Counted from the first letter of the stretch, positions 28,629-37,303 are shown. The stretch is 64,000 bases of DNA from Ferrovibrio sp964218355 (GCF_964218355.1 NZ_CAXPMC010000008.1:1-64000), one strand, 5' to 3'. Notes: a model not told the origin generated them from the sequence alone. Made by a program: numbers and translations.

Positions 28629-29633
28629 TCAGGCGTCAGGGGCATCCTGGATGCGCTTGACCAGTGCTTTCATCTTGTCGCTGGTCACGAAGCGGTCATA
28701 GACCGGCTTCATCGCATCCTGGAACGGCTTCTTGTCGACCTTCTCGACAATCTGGCAGCCGGCCGCCCGGACCACCTCTTCCGACTTCTTCTCGCGTTCG
28801 TCCCACAGCCGGCGCATCAGGGCCACGGAATCGCGGGCCGAGGCCCTGACGATCTCCTTGTCCTTGGCGTCAAGCTTGCTCCAGGCGATCTTCGACATCA
28901 CCAGCACTTCCGGCGACAGCGAATGCTGGTCGAGCGAATAATGCTTGGCGACCTCGAAATGCCGCGAGGATTCATAGGACGGCCAGTTGTTCTCGGCACC
29001 ATCGATCACACCGGTCTTGAGTGCCGTATAGACTTCGCCATACGGCATCGGCGTGGCGTTGGCACCGAGGGCCTGCACCAGGGCAACGAAGATGTCCGAC
29101 GGGATGACGCGGATCTTCATGCCCTTCATGTCGGCCGGCGACAGGATCGGCCGTTCGCGGTTGTAGAAACTGCGGGCACCGCTGTCGTAGAAGCAGAGTC
29201 CGATAAAGCCATGCGGCTCGAAAGCGGCGAGAATCTCGTCGCCGATCTTGCCATCCATGGTACTGCGCATGTGCTGGGTGGAGCGGAACACGAACGGCAG
29301 CGACGGCACCGCCGATTCCGGCACGATGCCGTTGAACGGCGCCATGTTGATCCGGTTGAACTGCAGGGCGCCGATCTTGGTCTGCTCGATGGTGTCCTTC
29401 TCGTCGCCAAGCTGGCGGGAGTGGAAAACCTGCAGGGAAAGGCGGCCGCCCGACCGCTCCTTCATCAGCCGCCCCATCTCCTCGACGGCCTGCACGGTCG
29501 GATAGTCCGGCGGATGCACATCGGCGGAGCGGAAGCTCTGCGCCATCGCCGAGCGGCTGCTCAGCAGGGTCACGCCCATCGAACCGGCCACCAGACCGGC
29601 CCCGCTGAGGCGAAGCACCTCACGTCTGTTCAT
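28629..29633 (-). CDS. dctP: TRAP transporter solute-binding protein DctP (uronate/aldarate locus)
   Basis: This 334-aa periplasmic receptor has an N-terminal export signal with a twin-arginine-like start (MNRREVLRLSGAG) ending SRSAMAQS. The mature protein has DctP features: RSADVHPPDYPTVQAVEEMG, LKTGVIDGAENNWPSY and a C-terminal helical tail. The GAENN region usually contacts the carboxylate. Shine-Dalgarno AGGAGGAAAC is strong. It is the first gene of the dctPQM operon and diverges from the GntR regulator of the galacturonate genes, so hexuronate or aldarate uptake is inferred. Confidence 0.94.
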   Translation of the reverse strand: MNRREVLRLSGAGLVAGSMGVTLLSSRSAMAQSFRSADVHPPDYPTVQAVEEMGRLMKERSGGRLSLQVFHSRQLGDEKDTIEQTKIGALQFNRINMAPFNGIVPESAVPSLPFVFRSTQHMRSTMDGKIGDEILAAFEPHGFIGLCFYDSGARSFYNRERPILSPADMKGMKIRVIPSDIFVALVQALGANATPMPYGEVYTALKTGVIDGAENNWPSYESSRHFEVAKHYSLDQHSLSPEVLVMSKIAWSKLDAKDKEIVRASARDSVALMRRLWDEREKKSEEVVRAAGCQIVEKVDKKPFQDAMKPVYDRFVTSDKMKALVKRIQDAPDA

Positions 29634-29735
29634 TCTGTTTCCTCCTGCCCGGCCGTCGCGCGGCCGGCATTTCCGTCCCTGTGGCTTCCGCAGGCTGCCG
29701 TTATGGCCAGGCTTGACCCCCGGAAGTATCCGGCC

Positions 29736-29768
29736 TATCATCATGTCATATGATAACCAGACATATGA
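29736..29768. promoter_or_regulatory. candidate GntR operator in the dctP/gntR divergent region
   Basis: TATCAT (29736-29741) and ATGATA (29750-29755) form an inverted repeat with an 8-bp spacer. The palindrome CATATG (29747-29752) is repeated at 29762-29767, giving two CATATGA units 15 bp apart. The whole element lies between the divergent starts of dctP and the GntR gene, where an FCD-type GntR protein would control both directions. Confidence 0.55.
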
Positions 29769-29808
29769 GACCCTAATCTTGTCCGACCCGAATGACAAGC
29801 CCTTTTCG

Positions 29809-30549
29809 ATGAGCCCCATCGCCGCCCGCAACCTGACGGCAGAACTGGTGGAGCGGCTGTCCGGGGAAATCCTCGCCGGCAAGCTGCCGCCCGGCTCGAA
29901 ACTGCCCACCGAACAGGAAATGGTGGCCGCCACCGGCGTCAGCCGCACCGTGGTGCGCGAGGCGGTTGCCGCCCTGCGGGCCGAAGGCCTGGTGATTACC
30001 CGCCAGGGCGTGGGCGCGTTTGTCGCCGCCGATATCGACCGCCGCCCCTACCGGATCGACGAGGCAAGCCTCGATGTCGTGCAGGAGGTCATCAATGTGC
30101 TGGAGCTGCGGGCCGGGCTTGAAGCCGAGGCCGCCGCGCTGGCGGCCGAGCGCCGCAATCCGTCCCAGCTCGCTGCCATGCGCGCGGCACTCGACCGCAT
30201 GGCGGCAGCCATCGAGGATGCCGAAGATGCCGTCGCACCGGATCTCGATTTCCACCGCACCGTCGCCGAAGCCACCGGCAACCCGCAATTCACCCACCTG
30301 TTCAGCTATCTCGGGTCGCTGCTGATCCCCCGTGCCCGCGTGCAGACCTTCCAGAGCGTCACCGACGACCGCAGCGCCTATCTGCGTCGCGTCAACCAGG
30401 AGCATGAGGATATCTATGCCGCGATCCAGCGGCAGGATGCCGCTGCGGCACGGGCGGCGATGCGGCTGCATCTGGGCAACAGCCGAGAACGACTGCGGCG
30501 GGCCATGGAAAGCGCCTCCCAACAAACATCTTCGCCGGGTAACGCGTAA
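29809..30549 (+). CDS. GntR family regulator, FadR/FCD subfamily
   Basis: This 246-aa protein (from the ATG at 29809) has an N-terminal winged helix (EILAGKLPPGSKLPTEQEMV...SRTVVREAVAALRAEGLV, about 15-80). The C-terminal FCD domain has the metal/ligand Asp and His residues of the family (DLDFHRTVAEATGN, later NQEHEDI and RLHLGNSRERL). FCD regulators respond to acidic sugars or metabolites. The start is uncertain: a TTG at 29779 and an ATG at 29743 are in frame, but the latter lies inside the putative operator. It is likely the repressor of the TRAP and uronate genes, released by a pathway intermediate. Confidence 0.88.
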   Translation: MSPIAARNLTAELVERLSGEILAGKLPPGSKLPTEQEMVAATGVSRTVVREAVAALRAEGLVITRQGVGAFVAADIDRRPYRIDEASLDVVQEVINVLELRAGLEAEAAALAAERRNPSQLAAMRAALDRMAAAIEDAEDAVAPDLDFHRTVAEATGNPQFTHLFSYLGSLLIPRARVQTFQSVTDDRSAYLRRVNQEHEDIYAAIQRQDAAAARAAMRLHLGNSRERLRRAMESASQQTSSPGNA

Positions 30550-30563
30550 ACACCGAGGACAAT

Positions 30564-31475
30564 ATGGAACCGAATGCGCTCAAGGCCGCGATCTCCGCCG
30601 GCCTGCTGTCTTTTCCCGTCACCGATTTCGATGCCGGCGGCGCTTTCGAACCGAACGGCTACCGCCGCCGCCTGGAATGGCTGATGCCCTACGGCGCCAG
30701 CGCCCTGTTTGCCGCCGGCGGCACCGGGGAATTCTTCTCGCTGGCGCCGGACGAATATGCCGCCGTCATCCGCACCGCCGTCGAAACCTGCCGTGGCCGG
30801 GTGCCAATCATCGCCGGCACCGGCTACGGCACCCGGCAGGCCATCGCCTATGCCCGGGAAGCCGAACGGCTCGGCGCTGCCGGCCTGCTGATCATGCCGC
30901 ATTATCTGGTCGAGGCCGATGCCGAGGGCATCAGCCGGCATATCGCCGCGATCTGCAAGTCGGTAAAAATCGGCGCCATCGTCTACAATCGCGGCGTCTG
31001 TCGGCTGGGCCCGGATGCCCTGGAAGAACTGGCCGCCGAATGCCCGAACCTGATCGGCTTCAAGGATGGCATCGGCGACCTTGAACTGATGGTGGCCATC
31101 CGTCGCCGCATGGGCGACCGCTTCGCCTATCTGGGCGGCCTGCCGACAGCGGAATTCTTCGCTGCGCCCTACAGGGCGATGGGGGTGCCGGTATATTCTT
31201 CCGCCGTCTTCAACTTCATTCCGAAGACCGCCATGGATTTCTACCGGGCCATCGCCGCCAATGACGAGGCGACTGCGACCCGCATCCTTGACGATTTCTT
31301 CATGCCCTACTCGAAAATCCGCAACCGCCGGCCCGGTTACGCCGTCAGCATCATCAAGGCCGGCACGCGGCTGGTCGGCCAGGATGCCGGCCCGGTACGC
31401 ACGCCGCTGATGGATTGCAGCGACGAAGAGCATAGGATGCTGAAGGCACTGATCGATCGCATGGGTCCGCAATAG
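30564..31475 (+). CDS. kdgD: 5-dehydro-4-deoxyglucarate dehydratase
   Basis: This 303-aa class I aldolase-superfamily enzyme (DapA fold) dehydrates and decarboxylates 5-keto-4-deoxyglucarate to 2-oxoglutarate semialdehyde. Typical features are LSFPVTDFD, the GGTGEFFSL loop, VYNRGVC and the Schiff-base Lys in LIGFKDGIGDLE. Length is normal. It begins 15 bp after the GntR gene and is followed by udh, gci and gli. It is the last step specific to the oxidative uronate pathway. Confidence 0.93.
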   Translation: MEPNALKAAISAGLLSFPVTDFDAGGAFEPNGYRRRLEWLMPYGASALFAAGGTGEFFSLAPDEYAAVIRTAVETCRGRVPIIAGTGYGTRQAIAYAREAERLGAAGLLIMPHYLVEADAEGISRHIAAICKSVKIGAIVYNRGVCRLGPDALEELAAECPNLIGFKDGIGDLELMVAIRRRMGDRFAYLGGLPTAEFFAAPYRAMGVPVYSSAVFNFIPKTAMDFYRAIAANDEATATRILDDFFMPYSKIRNRRPGYAVSIIKAGTRLVGQDAGPVRTPLMDCSDEEHRMLKALIDRMGPQ

Positions 31476-31505
31476 CCGGACGCGCCGCCGGGGGAGAGAA
31501 ACATC

Positions 31506-32327
31506 ATGAAAAGAGTTCTGCTGACCGGGGCCACGGGCGGTGTCGGCACGCGGCTGCGCAGTCTGCTCAAGCCGGTCTACCCCGACCTCGTGCTCAGCGA
31601 CCTGAAGCCGCCGGCCGATCTGGCGCCGGGGGAGACCTTCATCGCCGCCGATCTCGCCGATGCCGATGCCATCGAAGCGGCCTGCGCCGGCGTCGAGGGC
31701 ATCGTGCATCTGGGCGGCTTCTCGGTGGAAGGACCCTGGGAAACGATCCTCAGCGCGAACATCATCGGCTGCCACAACCTCTTCGAGGCCGCCCGCAAGC
31801 AGGGCGTGAAACGGATCGTCTTCGCCTCCTCGAACCACGTGATGGGCTTTTATCCCCGCAGCCACAAGATCGGTGTCGAGGCAATCCCCAGACCCGATAC
31901 CCGCTATGGCCTCAGCAAGCTGTTCGGTGAAGGCCTCGGCGCCCTGTATGCCCACAAGCACGGCATCGGCACGCTGAGCATCCGCATCGGCAATTTCGGC
32001 GACCGGCCGATCGACGAACGCCGGCTGGCGATCTGGCTGCAGCCCGACGACCTGGTGCAGCTGATCCGCATCGGCCTGGAAAAGCCAGATCTGGTCTACG
32101 AGGTGGTCTACGGCATGTCGGACAACAAGCGGACCTGGTGGGACAATGCGGCCGCTCTGCGGCTGGGCTACCGGCCGCAGGGCCGTTCCGAGGACTTTGC
32201 GGCCGCGGCGCTGGAAGCCCAGAAATCGCTGCCTCCCGATCCGGTCGGCGACTTTTTCCAGGGCGGCAGCCCCTTCTGCAGCCAGGAATTCGACAATGAC
32301 TTCGAGGTCCTGAAAAAACTGCTCTGA
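31506..32327 (+). CDS. udh: uronate dehydrogenase
   Basis: This 273-aa short-chain dehydrogenase-like NAD enzyme oxidises D-galacturonate or D-glucuronate to the aldarolactone. It has the Rossmann motif LLTGATGGVGTRL, HLGGFSVEGPW, SSNHVMGFYPR and the catalytic Y-x3-K in YGLSKLFGE. The WWDN...YRPQGRSEDF tail is typical of Udh. GGGGAGA lies just upstream of the ATG. It sits between kdgD and gci, and its stop is 2 bp before the gci start. Confidence 0.92.
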   Translation: MKRVLLTGATGGVGTRLRSLLKPVYPDLVLSDLKPPADLAPGETFIAADLADADAIEAACAGVEGIVHLGGFSVEGPWETILSANIIGCHNLFEAARKQGVKRIVFASSNHVMGFYPRSHKIGVEAIPRPDTRYGLSKLFGEGLGALYAHKHGIGTLSIRIGNFGDRPIDERRLAIWLQPDDLVQLIRIGLEKPDLVYEVVYGMSDNKRTWWDNAAALRLGYRPQGRSEDFAAAALEAQKSLPPDPVGDFFQGGSPFCSQEFDNDFEVLKKLL

Positions 32328-32329
32328 CG

Positions 32330-33415
32330 ATGCGCATCAAAACCATCGCGGCGATCCCGCTGCGCATCCCATTCGGCGACCGCTATGGCGGCCCCCGCGC
32401 CAAACGGCGCGGCTGGACCGAATTCGACAGCCTGCTGGTGCGGGTGGAGGCGGATGACGGCACCGTCGGTTGGGGTGAGGCCTTTGCCTATAGCTGCCTG
32501 TCGACGGTCCGCACCGCCATCGAGGAGATGGTCGCGCCGCTGGCAACCGGCCGCGAGGTCGGTGATATCGCCACCTTCAGCCGGATGCTGCAGAAGGAGC
32601 TGCATATCTGGGGCCGCTACGGCATCACCATCTTCGCCCTGTCCGGCCTCGACATTGCCCTGTGGGACATCGCGGCAAAGCAGGCCGGCAAAAGCCTTGC
32701 GGAATATCTGGGCGGCCGGCGGCGCCATGACCTGCCGGCCTATGCCAGCCTCGTGCGCTATGGCGGACCACAGCCGGTCGATGCCATGGTGCGGCAGACG
32801 GTCGCCGACGGCTATAACGACGTGAAGCTGCATGAAACCACGTATGAGACGATTGCCGCCGCCCGACTGGCCGCCGGCGCCGACATCCGGCTGACCGCCG
32901 ACATCAATTGCGGCTGGAGTCTCGCCGAGGCCGAAGACATGCTGCCGAGAATGCGGGCGCTGGACCTGTACTGGGTCGAGGAACCGGTCTTCCCGCCGGA
33001 GGATTACGAGACATTGCAGGCGCTCGGCCGTTTTGGCGTGGCGCTGGCCGCCGGCGAGAATGCCTGCACGGCAATGGAATTCGCCCGCCTGGTCCCGGCA
33101 CTGGCCTTTCCGCAGCCCAGCGTGATCAAGGTCGGTGGCATCAGTGAATTTCTCGCCGTGGCCGATCTGGCGCGCCGGGCCGGAAAACCGCTGATGCCGC
33201 ACACGCCCTATTTCGGGCCGGGTTACTGGGCTACCCTGCAGCTGGCCGCGCATCTGCAGGAAATCGCCCTCTTCGAATTCCTCTACGTGCACCCGGAAGC
33301 CTTCTGCGGCCGCGACATCCCCCTGCCCGACCGGGGCCACATTGCCATTCCCGATGCACCAGGCATCGGCTTCACCCCGGACGACGATACCCTGCGGCGC
33401 TGCCGTGTCGCCTGA
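32330..33415 (+). CDS. gci: enolase-superfamily cycloisomerase, likely D-galactarolactone cycloisomerase
   Basis: This 361-aa mandelate racemase/muconate lactonising enzyme family protein has metal ligands in TADINCGW (Asp), EEPVFPPED (Glu) and AAGENACTA (Glu). The catalytic Lys region is NDVKLHET, and HTPYFGPG carries the late His. In the oxidative galacturonate route this family opens galactaro-1,4-lactone to 5-keto-4-deoxyglucarate. Placement between udh and the lactone isomerase strongly suggests that role; a galactarate dehydratase or other MR-fold acid sugar dehydratase is the alternative. Confidence 0.85.
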   Translation: MRIKTIAAIPLRIPFGDRYGGPRAKRRGWTEFDSLLVRVEADDGTVGWGEAFAYSCLSTVRTAIEEMVAPLATGREVGDIATFSRMLQKELHIWGRYGITIFALSGLDIALWDIAAKQAGKSLAEYLGGRRRHDLPAYASLVRYGGPQPVDAMVRQTVADGYNDVKLHETTYETIAAARLAAGADIRLTADINCGWSLAEAEDMLPRMRALDLYWVEEPVFPPEDYETLQALGRFGVALAAGENACTAMEFARLVPALAFPQPSVIKVGGISEFLAVADLARRAGKPLMPHTPYFGPGYWATLQLAAHLQEIALFEFLYVHPEAFCGRDIPLPDRGHIAIPDAPGIGFTPDDDTLRRCRVA

Positions 33416-33430
33416 CCCATGGAGATTGCA

Positions 33431-34285
33431 ATGGATTACGTCCGCACGCTGACCGGACCGAAGCCGAAACTGCAGATGCCGGCCGATGCCTGCGACACCC
33501 ATATCCACTTCTATGACAGCCGGTATGCGGCCGTGCCCGGTACGCCAACTCCGCCGGATGCCTCCGTGGCCGACTACCGGCAGGTGATGGACTGGCTGGA
33601 CATCCGGCGTGCCGTCGTTGTCCAGCCCAATGCCTATGGCGACGACAACCGCCTGACCCTCGACGCGGTGGCGCAACTGGGAACCGATGCGCGGGCGGTC
33701 GTGGTCGTAAAGCCCGGCACCAGCGACGCCGAGCTTGAGCGGCTGACCAGGGCCGGCGCCCGTGGCCTGCGGGTGATGGCGCTGCTGGGCGGCACGCTCG
33801 GGCTCGACCTGCTGGAGGAAATGGCGGCCCGCGTGCATCCCTTCGGCTGGCATGTGCTGGTGCAGCTGGACGGTCGCGACCTGCCGCAGCACGAGGCCAC
33901 CATCCGTCGCCTGCCCTGCAACGTCGTCATCGACCATATCGGCAAATTCCTGGAACCGGTGCCGGCCGACCACCCGTCCTTCCGCTGCCTGCTGCGGCTG
34001 GTGGAAACCGGCCGGGTCTGGGTCAAGCTGGCCGCCGCCTACGAAACCTCGAAAACCGGAGCGCCCGCCTATGCCGATGTGGGTGTACTGGCCCGCGCTC
34101 TGGTGAAGGCCGCGCCCGAACGCATGATCTGGGCCAGCAACTGGCCCCATGCCCAGGCCCACCGGTTCGGCTATCCGGACGATGCCGCCCTGCTCGACCT
34201 GCTGCTCGACTGGGCACCGGATGCAGCCGACCGCCGGAAAATCCTCGCCGACAATCCGGCGGAATTGTACGGGTTCGGCAGCTAA
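33431..34285 (+). CDS. gli: amidohydrolase-superfamily D-galactarolactone isomerase
   Basis: This 284-aa TIM-barrel amidohydrolase (amidohydrolase 2 family) has the HxH metal motif DTHIHFYDS, VVIDHIGKF, and NWPHAQAHRFGYPDD near the C-terminus. Family members linked to Udh and Gci convert galactaro-1,5-lactone to the 1,4-lactone used by Gci. The ATG at 33431 was chosen because GGAG lies 7 nt upstream; an ATG at 33419 is also in frame. It is the last gene of the kdgD-udh-gci-gli operon. Confidence 0.86.
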   Translation: MDYVRTLTGPKPKLQMPADACDTHIHFYDSRYAAVPGTPTPPDASVADYRQVMDWLDIRRAVVVQPNAYGDDNRLTLDAVAQLGTDARAVVVVKPGTSDAELERLTRAGARGLRVMALLGGTLGLDLLEEMAARVHPFGWHVLVQLDGRDLPQHEATIRRLPCNVVIDHIGKFLEPVPADHPSFRCLLRLVETGRVWVKLAAAYETSKTGAPAYADVGVLARALVKAAPERMIWASNWPHAQAHRFGYPDDAALLDLLLDWAPDAADRRKILADNPAELYGFGS

Positions 34286-34298
34286 CCGGTTATTTCCC

Positions 34299-34328
34299 TT
34301 GACGGCGGCCGGTCCAGGCCCCATATAG
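34299..34328 (+). promoter_or_regulatory. candidate sigma70 promoter of rhlE
   Basis: TTGACG (34299-34304) and CATATA (34322-34327) are separated by 17 bp downstream of gli. A start near 34335 would give a leader of roughly 195 nt before the rhlE TTG. The leader can fold: CGACGAC with GCGTCGTG (about 34341-34360), and CGAAAAGC with GCTTTTTCG (about 34371-34396). Confidence 0.45.
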
Positions 34329-34530
34329 CGCCTGTCGTTTCGACGACCTCTTGCGTCGTGGCCGCGTGAGCGAAAAGCACAAACCGGCTTTTTCGTCCTG
34401 CCCGACGCCTCGAATTCCCATTCACGACCCAGGTCACGCGGGGACGTTTTTACCGGACCCGCGTCCGACCGTTGCGCTGCAGGCGTATCCGCCTGGCGCC
34501 GTCGTATGCCCCTATCCTGAGGATTCCGTT

Positions 34531-35985
34531 TTGACCAGTTTCAATGATCTCGGCCTGTGCCAGCCGCTTCTCAACGCGCTGACCGCCGGCAAGTATACCC
34601 AGCCCACCCCAATCCAGACCCAGGCCATTCCCCCGGTTCTCGCCGGCCGCGACCTGCTCGGCATCGCCCAGACCGGCACCGGCAAGACCGCGGCCTTCGC
34701 ACTGCCGATCCTGCAGCGCCTGGCCGACACCCGCCACCGCCCGGCACCGAAGACCTGCCGCGCCCTGATCCTGAGCCCGACCCGCGAACTGGCGGCCCAG
34801 ATCGCCGACAAATTCCGGGCCTATGGCCGCGAAATGGGCCTGTCCGTCGCCACCGTCTTCGGCGGCGTCGGCATGAACCCGCAGATCCAGACCCTTGGCC
34901 GCGGCGTCGACATCCTCGTCGCCACGCCGGGTCGACTGATCGACCATATGGACCGCCGCACCCTGAGCCTCGCCGCAGTCGAGACCGTGGTGCTGGACGA
35001 AGCCGACCAGATGCTGGATCTCGGCTTCGTGCATGCGATCCGCAAGATTTCCGCCGCGCTGCCGAAGCGCCGTCAGAGCCTGTTCTTCTCGGCCACCATG
35101 CCGCAGAGCATCGGCCAGCTGGCCGCCGGCTTCCTGCATGATCCGGTCAGGGTCGAGGTCACCCCGGCCGCCACCACGGTCGAGCGCATCGAGCAGTCGG
35201 TTATTTTCGTCGAGGCCGATCGCAAACGGGCCCTGCTGGCCGAGATCATGGCCGATCCGGCCATGGAGCGCACCCTGGTCTTCACCCGCACCAAGCATGG
35301 CGCCGACCGCGTCGCCCGCCATCTCGGCAACAGCAAGGTGCCGGCTGCCGCCATCCACGGCAACAAGTCGCAAAGCCAGCGCGAGCGCGCCCTCGCCGAT
35401 TTCAAGGCCGGCCGCATCCGCGTGCTTGTCGCCACCGACATCGCCGCCCGCGGCATCGATGTGACCGGCGTCAGCCATGTGGTGAATTTCGAGCTGCCGA
35501 ACGTGCCGGAAAGCTATGTCCACCGCATCGGCCGCACCGCGCGGGCCGGCCGCGACGGCAAGGCGATTTCCTTCTGTGCCCAGGATGAGCGCGGCCTGCT
35601 GCGCGACATCGAGCGCACCACCCGGCAGCGCATCGCTGCGACCGACCGCCGCAGCGATGCGGCACTGGCCGCGGCCAGTGCCGTTGCCAACCAGAACGAC
35701 CGGCAGGAAAACCGCTCCTCCCACGACCAGCGCAGCGACGGTCCGCACCGCCAGGGCCAGCGTCCTGCCGGCAACCGCCATGGCGGCCACCGGACCGACG
35801 GGCAGCGCGCGGACGGGCACCGCTCTGACGGGCACCGGACTGAGGGACATCGGACCGAGGGTGCCCACAAGCCGGGCAATGGCGGCCGGCCGTTCCACAA
35901 GAAGAAGCCGCGCGGCCAGGGTGACAATCGTCCGGGCGGCAATCGCCAGGGCGGCCGCCCGCAGGGCCAGGCCCGCGCCGGCTGA
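34531..35985 (+). CDS. rhlE: DEAD-box ATP-dependent RNA helicase RhlE
   Basis: This 484-aa helicase has all core motifs: Q-motif PTPIQTQAIP, Walker A AQTGTGKT, PTRELAAQ, TPGRLIDHM, VLDEADQMLDLGF, FFSATMP, and HRIGRTARAGRDG. From about residue 395 a basic, low-complexity tail rich in Arg, Gly, Gln and His follows, including five tandem GHRTD-like pentapeptides (419-443). Such tails bind RNA non-specifically. It acts in RNA unwinding, ribosome maturation or mRNA decay. The TTG at 34531 was chosen because TGAGGA lies 7 nt upstream and the protein begins as RhlE usually does; no ATG fits. Confidence 0.93.
   Translation: MTSFNDLGLCQPLLNALTAGKYTQPTPIQTQAIPPVLAGRDLLGIAQTGTGKTAAFALPILQRLADTRHRPAPKTCRALILSPTRELAAQIADKFRAYGREMGLSVATVFGGVGMNPQIQTLGRGVDILVATPGRLIDHMDRRTLSLAAVETVVLDEADQMLDLGFVHAIRKISAALPKRRQSLFFSATMPQSIGQLAAGFLHDPVRVEVTPAATTVERIEQSVIFVEADRKRALLAEIMADPAMERTLVFTRTKHGADRVARHLGNSKVPAAAIHGNKSQSQRERALADFKAGRIRVLVATDIAARGIDVTGVSHVVNFELPNVPESYVHRIGRTARAGRDGKAISFCAQDERGLLRDIERTTRQRIAATDRRSDAALAAASAVANQNDRQENRSSHDQRSDGPHRQGQRPAGNRHGGHRTDGQRADGHRSDGHRTEGHRTEGAHKPGNGGRPFHKKKPRGQGDNRPGGNRQGGRPQGQARAG
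35785..35859 (+). repeat. five 15-bp repeats encoding GHRTD-like pentapeptides
   Basis: Five consecutive 15-bp units encode GHRTD, GQRAD, GHRSD, GHRTE and GHRTE in the RhlE tail. The unit count could vary between strains by slippage without breaking the frame. Confidence 0.8.
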
Positions 35986-36036
35986 CCTGCCGGCAGCAGA
36001 CCTCTCGGCAGCTGACCTGCCGGTATCCCGCATGAA

Positions 36037-36067
36037 AAACGGCGCCCTGTGCAACAGGGCGCCGTTT
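36037..36067. terminator. bidirectional intrinsic terminator between rhlE and pcaC
   Basis: ACGGCGCCCTGT (36039-36050) and ACAGGGCGCCGT (36054-36065) form a perfect 12-bp stem with a 3-nt loop, extended by AA/TT pairs. A-rich sequence lies before it and TTTG after it, so it can stop transcription in both directions. It sits between the convergent rhlE and pcaC genes. Confidence 0.85.
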
Positions 36068-36087
36068 GCCTTTCTGGCCGGCCGCGC

Positions 36088-36483
36088 TCAGCCCTGTTTC
36101 GCAGCCTGCTCCATCTCGGCAAAGACCGTTTCCGCCATATGGACGGCGCTGTTCGCCGCCGGCACGCCGCAATAGATGGCCGCCTGCAGGATCACTTCCT
36201 TGATATCCTCGCGGGTCAGACCGTTATTGAAGGCCGCCCGCACATGCAGCTTGAACTCGTCGCCGCGGTTCAGAGCGATCATCATCGACAGGGTCATGCA
36301 GCTGCGCGTCTTGCGGTCGAGGCCCGGCCGGGTCCAGATCTCGCCCCAGGCATAGCGGGTGATGAGATTCTGGAATTCCTCGTTGAACGGATTGATCCTG
36401 GTCAGCGAGCGGTCGACATGGGCATCGCCCAGCACAGCCCGCCGGACGGTCATACCGGCATTGTAGCGATCCTTGTCATCCAT
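36088..36483 (-). CDS. pcaC: 4-carboxymuconolactone decarboxylase
   Basis: This 131-aa enzyme converts 4-carboxymuconolactone to 3-oxoadipate enol-lactone in the protocatechuate branch of the beta-ketoadipate pathway. The sequence is close to PcaC throughout: NAGMTVRRAVLGDAHVDRS, NEEFQNLITRYAWGEIWTR and HVRAAFNNGLTREDIKEV. GGAGAA precedes the ATG at 36483. It is the last gene of the pca operon, 16 bp after pcaD. Confidence 0.95.
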   Translation of the reverse strand: MDDKDRYNAGMTVRRAVLGDAHVDRSLTRINPFNEEFQNLITRYAWGEIWTRPGLDRKTRSCMTLSMMIALNRGDEFKLHVRAAFNNGLTREDIKEVILQAAIYCGVPAANSAVHMAETVFAEMEQAAKQG

Positions 36484-36499
36484 TCCCGTTCTCCGGATT

Positions 36500-37285
36500 T
36501 CACGCCTTGAGGAAGCCGAGCAGCGCCAGGGTGAACGCCGTCTCGCATTCGATGTTGGACAGGTGCGCCGCAGGCAGCTCGACATAGCGGGCACCCGGAA
36601 TGCTGTCCGCCGCCGCGCGGCCATCCGCCGCCGGGGTTGCCAGATCATGACTGCCGGCGATCACCAGAACCGGCAGCCGGATTCCGGCAATCGCTGCGCG
36701 CTGGTCCATGTCGCGCACGGCCGCACAGGCGGCGCAGTAGCCGGCCGGCGCCGTTGCCCGCAGCATCGCGGCAATGCGTTCGACCGCCTGCGGCTGCGCT
36801 GCCACGAATCCTTCGGTGAACCAGCGCTGGATCACGCCGGCCACGATGGCCTCCATGCCGCCCGCCTCGACCGTCGCGATGCGGCCGTTCCAGACATCCG
36901 GCGTGCCGATTTTGGCAGCGGTGTTGCAGAGCACCAGCCGGCTGAACCGCGCAGGCGCATGCACCCCCAGCCACATGCCGGTCATGCCTCCCATCGACAG
37001 GCCGCAGAAAGCCGCACGGGCAATGCCCAGACCGTCCATGAGGACCAGGACATCCCGCCCAAGCCGGTCGACCTGATAGGCGGCCGGCGACAGCCCTGAC
37101 CCGCCATGGCCGCGGGTGTCGTAGCGCAGCACACGGTGGCCTGCCGCCATCAAAGCCGGCATCTGCGCATCCCACATCGCCAGGTCGGTGCCCAGCGAGT
37201 TCGACAGAACCAGGACTGGCGCGGCCTCGGGCCCGTCGAGGCGATAGTTCAGGCTGACGCCGTCGTCGGTGACAATGCTCGGCAT
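36500..37285 (-). CDS. pcaD: 3-oxoadipate enol-lactonase
   Basis: This 261-aa alpha/beta-hydrolase turns 3-oxoadipate enol-lactone into 3-oxoadipate. The nucleophile elbow is GLSMGGM. YDTRGHGGSG, the Asp region AGSHDLATP and the His in PAAHLSNIE complete the site. It lies between pcaB (18 bp upstream) and pcaC (16 bp downstream). A stand-alone PcaD rather than a fused PcaL (PcaCD) is encoded. Confidence 0.94.
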   Translation of the reverse strand: MPSIVTDDGVSLNYRLDGPEAAPVLVLSNSLGTDLAMWDAQMPALMAAGHRVLRYDTRGHGGSGLSPAAYQVDRLGRDVLVLMDGLGIARAAFCGLSMGGMTGMWLGVHAPARFSRLVLCNTAAKIGTPDVWNGRIATVEAGGMEAIVAGVIQRWFTEGFVAAQPQAVERIAAMLRATAPAGYCAACAAVRDMDQRAAIAGIRLPVLVIAGSHDLATPAADGRAAADSIPGARYVELPAAHLSNIECETAFTLALLGFLKA

Positions 37286-37303
37286 GGATCCTCCGGAGAT
37301 GAA

